Shown: positions 5,556 to 9,409 of the stretch, in pieces | Layout of the letters: the number at the start of each line of letters is the position of its first letter | Numbering within the stretch: position 1 is the stretch's first letter | Source: an uncultured Gammaproteobacteria bacterium | GTDB lineage: Bacteria; Pseudomonadota; Gammaproteobacteria; Halothiobacillales; Halothiobacillaceae | NCBI GenBank assembly: GCA_938004235.1 | Contig: CALKWL010000077.1 | Coordinates: forward strand, 1 to 9,409 | Direction of reading: 5' to 3' | Length of the DNA stretch: 9,409 nucleotides | The notes under the pieces: generated by a model | Databases searched by the model: none | Seen by the model: the letters and a program-made list of their open reading frames with translations, nothing else | What the model was told of the DNA's origin: nothing | Position numbers and translations under genes: made by a program

Positions 5556-6752
5556 ATGTTGGACTTTGCCGCCGCCCGAGAGTTTTTCATCGAAGCTGCT
5601 CAACCTTTGCATCGAGTTGAAAGCTGTCGGCTCGACGAAGGATTCAATCGCGTACTGGCTGAAGAGGCTCTCGCCCTGAGCGACTCGCCGCCCAGCGACG
5701 TGAGTACGCTGGACGGCTACGCGATTGCAACCCGCGATCTGGCCTCGTCAGGCGAAACGCGGCTTAAGGTCACGCAGCGCATTACCGCCGGCGCCATCGG
5801 GCAGGCATTACGTCCTGGCGAGTGTGCGCGAATCTTTACCGGAGCCGCGATGCCTGCTGGGGCGAACGCAATTGTGGCGCAGGAGTCTGTCAGACGCGCA
5901 GACACGCATATTGTTTTTAGTCAGCGCCCGGAGGCATTTGAAGATGTCCGACGGCAGGGTGAGGACTTTCATGCCGGCCAGGCGCTCTTGGCTCGCGGCA
6001 CACGCCTAAGCCCGATGCACTTGGGGCTTTTGGCTTCAGCAGGCCTAAGCCAACTCGAGGTTTACTCTACTTTGCGTGTTGCCCTGTTGACCTCAGGCAA
6101 TGAGGTCTTGCCGCCAGGCCAGCCCTTGCGTCCGGGCTGCATCTACAACGCCAACGCCTCCCTGCTGCGCGCTCTGCTCATGCAAATGGGCTGCCGGATC
6201 AGCCACCAGGCACACCTGCCTGACGAGCTTGAGGCAACTCGCAAAATACTCGCGCAACTTGCCGGCGCGTGCGATGTCATCCTGACCTCCGGAGGCGTTT
6301 CAGTCGGCGATGAAGACCACATCAAGGCCGCCATCGAATCAATCGGAAGCATCGACCTGTGGAAAGTGCGCATGAAGCCTGGCAAACCGCTCGCTTTTGG
6401 ACGCATTGGCGATACGCCCTTGATTGGTCTCCCCGGTAATCCGGTGTCAGGCTTTGCCACATTTGTCCTGTTCGCCCGCCCCTTCCTGCTCAGGCGCATG
6501 GGGGCGCACATGAGTCAATTACGCCCTTTGCGCCTGCCCGCCGCCTTCAGCACTTCGCGCGTGAGCGATCGGCGTGAATTTGCACGAGCTCGCATTACTC
6601 CAGAGCAAAACGTCGTACTCTACGCCAACCAGGGCTCCGGCATCCTGAGCTCGTTAAGCTGGGCTGATGCCTTGGTCGAGCTGCCAGAAAGAGCGCTCGT
6701 CCGCCCGGGCGACGAGGTAAATGTTTATTTGTTAAGTGAATTATTAGCATGA
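5556..6752 (+). CDS. moeA: Molybdopterin molybdotransferase MoeA
   Basis: MoeA releases AMP from adenylylated molybdopterin and inserts molybdate, completing the basic Moco. The 398 residues have the usual four-domain MoeA pattern: DVSTLDGYAIA (48-58), the barrel-like segment with ARIFTGAAMPAGANAIVAQE (91-110), then the MogA-like domain with LLTSGNEVLPPGQ (178-189), GCIYNANASLL (194-204) and VILTSGGVSVGDED (241-254). KPGKPLAFGR and GLPGNPVSGFATF (291-303) follow, then the C-terminal beta domain. TSGNE replaces the common STGDE. The ATG at 5556 is chosen over TTG 5550 because of the Shine-Dalgarno spacing, leaving a 2-nt gap after moaE. The stop overlaps the moaC start as ATGA, so the three genes are probably translated from one message. 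Confidence 0.95.
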   Translation: MLDFAAAREFFIEAAQPLHRVESCRLDEGFNRVLAEEALALSDSPPSDVSTLDGYAIATRDLASSGETRLKVTQRITAGAIGQALRPGECARIFTGAAMPAGANAIVAQESVRRADTHIVFSQRPEAFEDVRRQGEDFHAGQALLARGTRLSPMHLGLLASAGLSQLEVYSTLRVALLTSGNEVLPPGQPLRPGCIYNANASLLRALLMQMGCRISHQAHLPDELEATRKILAQLAGACDVILTSGGVSVGDEDHIKAAIESIGSIDLWKVRMKPGKPLAFGRIGDTPLIGLPGNPVSGFATFVLFARPFLLRRMGAHMSQLRPLRLPAAFSTSRVSDRREFARARITPEQNVVLYANQGSGILSSLSWADALVELPERALVRPGDEVNVYLLSELLA

Positions 6753-7276
6753 GCACAACAGCACAAAGTCCCGAACATACGCTGACGCACCTTGACGCCA
6801 ACGGCGCAGCACGCATGGTGGACGTAGGCGATAAAGAAGAAACCCTGCGCGAAGCAAGGGCGCAAGCCATCGTGCGCATGAAACCCGAAACCCTGGCACT
6901 GATTACCGAAGGCCGACACAAAAAAGGTGACGTACTCGCCGTAGCTCGCGTTGCCGGCATCATGGCCGCCAAGCGCACATCCGATCTCATCCCGCTTTGT
7001 CACCCCCTTTTACTGACCAAGGTCGAAGTAACGCTGCAAGCCCATCCGGACGAGAGCAGCATCCACATCACCGCCACCTGCGCGCTCAAGGGGCAGACCG
7101 GGGTGGAAATGGAAGCACTCATGGCAGCCAGCACTGCGGCACTGACGATTTATGACATGTGTAAAGCTGTTGATCGCGGCATGGTGATTGAACGGATCGG
7201 CATCCTAGAAAAGAAGGGCGGCAAGAGCGGTCACTGGCAGATGCTTCCCGAGCAGAGACTGACACGACAAGACTAG
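6749..7276 (+). CDS. moaC: Cyclic pyranopterin monophosphate synthase MoaC
   Basis: MoaC converts the MoaA product, 3',8-cyclo-7,8-dihydro-GTP, to cyclic pyranopterin monophosphate, the first stable Moco intermediate. It has 175 residues, slightly longer than the usual 160 or so because of a short N-terminal extension and tail. Diagnostic blocks are MVDVGDKEETLREA (23-36), KKGDVLAVARVAGIMAAKRT (58-77), IPLCHPL (81-87), TGVEMEALMAASTAAL (117-132) and YDMCKAVDRGM (135-145), with D136 and K139 as the expected catalytic residues. The ATG sits in the ATGA overlap with moeA, with only a weak purine-rich stretch upstream, so expression is likely coupled to moeA. It is the last gene of the moaE-moeA-moaC unit. 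Confidence 0.95.
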   Translation: MSTTAQSPEHTLTHLDANGAARMVDVGDKEETLREARAQAIVRMKPETLALITEGRHKKGDVLAVARVAGIMAAKRTSDLIPLCHPLLLTKVEVTLQAHPDESSIHITATCALKGQTGVEMEALMAASTAALTIYDMCKAVDRGMVIERIGILEKKGGKSGHWQMLPEQRLTRQD

Positions 7277-7561
7277 CCGCCTGTTTGCGATTCACCCGTT
7301 CTCAAGGCAGCCGACTCATTTGACAGATACAGAAAAAAACTTGCAATGCGCTGTTTTTCGTCTATCGTTATACCCACAAAAACACAACGACTCCTGCACG
7401 CGAGCATGAAGCGCACACCCATCCCATGATGGTTTATGCTTGCCAAACGCCTATAGCCTCCTGATAAGGATAATTGATTCAGCATCGTAAATTAGCGTTT
7501 TACAATATAGTCACATTTGCTATCGTTGTAGCCCGCTAAGCCATACGAGAACAAAGTTAAA
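7277..7561 (+). promoter_or_regulatory. Leader and promoter region of moaA, possible Moco RNA element
   Basis: This 285-bp gap splits the Moco cluster. The transcribed strand can form a long hairpin at 7400-7443: an 11-bp outer stem (7400-7410 with 7433-7443, two G-U pairs), an 8-nt bulge, and an inner stem CCATC/GATGG with a CCAT loop. A small TCCT-GATA-AGGA hairpin follows at 7459-7470. Conserved Moco RNA motifs are known upstream of moaA in other proteobacteria, so a riboswitch is a reasonable guess, but I could not match the consensus from memory. Two promoter candidates exist: TTGCAA (7341) with TATCGT (7363), which would include the structure in the message, and the downstream one listed separately, which would not. 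No clear terminator follows moaC. Confidence 0.4.
7499..7526 (+). promoter_or_regulatory. Candidate sigma-70 promoter of moaA
   Basis: TTTACA (7499-7504) and TATCGT (7521-7526) are separated by 16 bp, matching 5 of 6 and 4 of 6 bases of the consensus. Transcription would begin near 7533, leaving about 29 nt before the GTG start of moaA. This is a sequence match only. Confidence 0.4.
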
Positions 7562-8566
7562 GTGCACGCCTTGGTGGATCCTTTTGGTCGCAAAATTGAA
7601 TACCTGCGGTTGTCCGTGACCGACCGCTGCGATCTGCGTTGCTTTTACTGTATGCCCGAGGGCTTCAAGGATTTTGAAGAGCCTGCGCATTGGTTGACTT
7701 TCGACGAAATCGAGCGCGTGGTTGGGTTAATGGCGGAAATGGGCTTATTGCGCGTTCGCATCACCGGCGGCGAGCCCTTGGTGCGCAAGGATGTTGACGT
7801 GCTGGCTCGTCGCCTAAAACAGGACGTGGGAATACGGGATCTCTCACTCTCCACTAACGCAACTCGGCTTGCAAAACAGGCAAAGAGTCTGAAAGCAGCA
7901 GGCGTGGATCGGCTTAATATCAGCCTGGACACACTTAAAGCCGATCGGTTCAAAGACATTACCCAAGGCCGACTCGATAAAGTTCTGGATGGCATCCTTA
8001 CAGCCAAAGCCGAAGGCTTTGACCCAATCAAGATCAACATGGTCGCCATGAAAGGTGTGAACGATGATGAAATCAGCGACATGCTGGAGTTCTGCATCGA
8101 GCACGGCTTGACGTTGCGCATGATCGAAACCATGCCGATGGGGGATACCGGGCGCAATGCCACGGATCACTATCTGGATCTGCAAAGCGTAAAGAAAAGC
8201 CTGACAACCCGATTCAACCTCATTCCCACGATTGATGCTTCAATCGATGGCGGGTTGATTCTTGGCGGCGGCCCCGCCCGTTATTTGCGCGTGGCAGGAA
8301 CGAACACACATATCGGTTTTATCACCCCAATCTCGCAACACTTCTGCGAGACATGCAACCGGGTGCGGATGTCCGTTGATGGCACGCTCTATATGTGCCT
8401 TGGTCAAGAGCATAACTTTCCGCTGCGCGACTTGCTGCGCCGGGGGATTCCTGATGATGAACTCAAGGAAGCCCTAGTAGCCGCTATTGGCCTTAAACCC
8501 GAACGGCATGAATTCAATGAAAAGCCATCTCAAGTGATCCGTTTTATGTCGATGACCGGCGGCTGA
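7562..8566 (+). CDS. moaA: GTP 3',8-cyclase MoaA (radical SAM)
   Basis: MoaA catalyses the first Moco step, the radical cyclisation of GTP to 3',8-cyclo-7,8-dihydro-GTP. The 334 residues hold the N-terminal radical-SAM cluster motif C23-x3-C27-x2-C30 (DRCDLRCFYCMPE), the SAM-binding RITGGEPLVRKD (67-78), and the second 4Fe-4S site C262-x2-C265-x13-C279 (FCETCNRVRM...LYMC). The conserved Gly-Gly tail ends the protein (MTGG), which is needed for activity in the family. The start is a GTG with only a weak GAGAAC upstream; the first residues (LVDPFGRKIEYLRLSVTDRC) align with the usual MoaA N-terminus. It stands apart from moaC by 285 bp and so probably has its own promoter. dapF follows after 69 bp. 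Confidence 0.96.
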   Translation: MHALVDPFGRKIEYLRLSVTDRCDLRCFYCMPEGFKDFEEPAHWLTFDEIERVVGLMAEMGLLRVRITGGEPLVRKDVDVLARRLKQDVGIRDLSLSTNATRLAKQAKSLKAAGVDRLNISLDTLKADRFKDITQGRLDKVLDGILTAKAEGFDPIKINMVAMKGVNDDEISDMLEFCIEHGLTLRMIETMPMGDTGRNATDHYLDLQSVKKSLTTRFNLIPTIDASIDGGLILGGGPARYLRVAGTNTHIGFITPISQHFCETCNRVRMSVDGTLYMCLGQEHNFPLRDLLRRGIPDDELKEALVAAIGLKPERHEFNEKPSQVIRFMSMTGG

Positions 8567-8595
8567 CCCTCCTGCGCAACGCAATCAGGCAGGGC

Positions 8596-8601
8596 TATAA
8601 T
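8596..8601 (+). promoter_or_regulatory. Candidate -10 box of a dapF promoter
   Basis: A perfect TATAAT lies 34 nt before the dapF start codon in the short moaA-dapF gap. The -35 region at a 17-bp spacing reads TGCGCA, a poor match, so the promoter would be weak or need help. It suggests dapF is not transcribed only from moaA. Confidence 0.4.
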
Positions 8602-8635
8602 TCTGTCCAACGTTACAAATTTGAGCCCTTAATTG

Positions 8636-9409
8636 ATGTTGCTTCCCTTCGTAAAAATGCACGGTTTGGGCAACGATTTTGTTGTTCTGGATGGCGTGCG
8701 CCAGACGATCCGCCTGAATACGGAGCAAATCCGCTTTCTCGCCGACAGACACTTTGGCATCGGTTGCGATCAGATCTTGCTCGTCGAGCCCTCGCACTCG
8801 GATAACGCGCTCTTCCGCTATCGCATTTTCAATGCGGATGGCGGCGAGGTCGAGCAATGCGGTAATGGGGCGCGTTGCTTTGCGCGCTTTGTACGCGATG
8901 AAGGCCTGACAGAAGCGCATACCATCCCGGTTGAAACAGCCTCAGGCATCATCGTCTTGCACATCGAGAGCGACGGACAGGTGACCGTCAACATGGGTGA
9001 GCCGAGGCTTGAGCCCAATGAGATTCCATTCGACGCCGACGTTCGCGCTGTGATCTACTCCCTTGACGTTAATGGACATTTATACGCGATCAGTGCCGTT
9101 TCCATGGGGAACCCTCACGCGGTTTTGCGCGTTGATGATATTCAAAGCGCACCTGTCGTTCAGCTGGGTACACAGATTGAAAGTCACTCGCGCTTTCCGC
9201 GCCGCACGAATGTGGGTTTCATGCAGGTCATGAATCATCGCCTGATTCGTTTGCGCGTATTTGAGCGCGGCGCGGGTGAAACACTAGCCTGCGGCACCGG
9301 GGCATGCGCTGCCGTGGTTGCTGGCCGCCTACAAGGCTTGCTCGACGACACGGTGAATGTGGAGCTGCCCGGAGGAAGACTGAGTATCCAGTGGCCCGGT
9401 AGAGAGAAT
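8636..9409 (+). CDS. dapF: Diaminopimelate epimerase DapF (3' end cut by the window)
   Basis: The frame opens with ATG TTG CTT CCC at 8636 and stays open to the last base, giving 258 residues. The family is usually about 274, so only a short tail is missing. DapF interconverts LL- and meso-diaminopimelate in the cytoplasm for lysine and peptidoglycan synthesis, without a cofactor. The two catalytic cysteines are C75 in the EQCGNGARC block and C219 in the LACGTGACA block. The N-terminal FVKMHGLGNDFVVLDG and the SMGNPHAV and TNVGFMQV blocks are also typical. The Shine-Dalgarno is weak (TTGAGC). It has no functional tie to Moco synthesis and is probably just the next chromosomal gene. Confidence 0.96.
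   Translation, partial: MLLPFVKMHGLGNDFVVLDGVRQTIRLNTEQIRFLADRHFGIGCDQILLVEPSHSDNALFRYRIFNADGGEVEQCGNGARCFARFVRDEGLTEAHTIPVETASGIIVLHIESDGQVTVNMGEPRLEPNEIPFDADVRAVIYSLDVNGHLYAISAVSMGNPHAVLRVDDIQSAPVVQLGTQIESHSRFPRRTNVGFMQVMNHRLIRLRVFERGAGETLACGTGACAAVVAGRLQGLLDDTVNVELPGGRLSIQWPGREN

Noticed and set aside
7331..7358. AAAAAC...GTTTTT pairing after moaC as a terminator
   Set aside because: The stem is A-T only with a 12-nt loop, and the sequence more likely belongs to a promoter region for moaA.
7645..8163. 172-codon open frame on the - strand inside moaA
   Set aside because: Ser/Arg-rich antisense translation typical of a shadow frame; moaA is certain on the other strand.
1..9409. CRISPR array, tRNA or rRNA genes
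   Set aside because: I saw no regularly spaced direct repeats, cloverleaf-like segments or rRNA-like stretches in the gaps, all of which are under 400 bp.

Overview
The window looks like chromosomal DNA of a proteobacterium that oxidises inorganic sulfur, probably a gammaproteobacterium of the Halothiobacillus/Thiomicrospira kind. This is an inference from a SoxCD-type molybdoenzyme pair, a molybdenum-cofactor (Moco) gene group and the general coding style; no rRNA or complete sox operon is present to settle it. Codon use and base composition (moderately GC-rich) look even from gene to gene.

Layout. Positions 1 to about 1003 are the right-hand part of an IS3-family insertion sequence: the 3' end of orfA, an A AAA AAG programmed -1 frameshift site, and a full-length orfB with a D-D-E integrase core. 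Next comes a patatin-like phospholipase lipoprotein gene on the + strand (1261-2517). It converges with a two-gene sulfur-oxidation operon on the - strand, soxC (3378-4742) and a short, single-haem soxD-like cytochrome c gene (2717-3400). The two converging units are separated by two back-to-back hairpin terminators, one per direction.

A 358-bp divergent intergenic region (4743-5100) separates soxC from a Moco-synthesis cluster on the + strand: moaE, moeA and moaC, tightly coupled (2-nt gap, then an ATGA overlap). After a 285-bp leader with RNA secondary structure comes moaA. The window ends in dapF (diaminopimelate epimerase), which lacks only its last residues.

How the genes fit together. 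SoxC is a periplasmic, Tat-exported Moco enzyme, and the divergent genes supply most of its cofactor pathway: MoaA and MoaC make cyclic pyranopterin monophosphate, MoaE is the large subunit of molybdopterin synthase, and MoeA inserts molybdate. moaD, moaB/mogA and modABC are not in the window. Electrons from SoxC would pass to the co-encoded cytochrome.

The most interesting unexplained signal is a shared three-half-site pattern, GGYAT-N7-GGCAT-N7-ATGCC. It occurs once upstream of the patatin gene (1027-1055) and once upstream of soxC (4831-4859), with identical spacing. The second is the structured leader of moaA, a candidate Moco RNA element. I see no wholly new multi-gene system here; the genes belong to known families.
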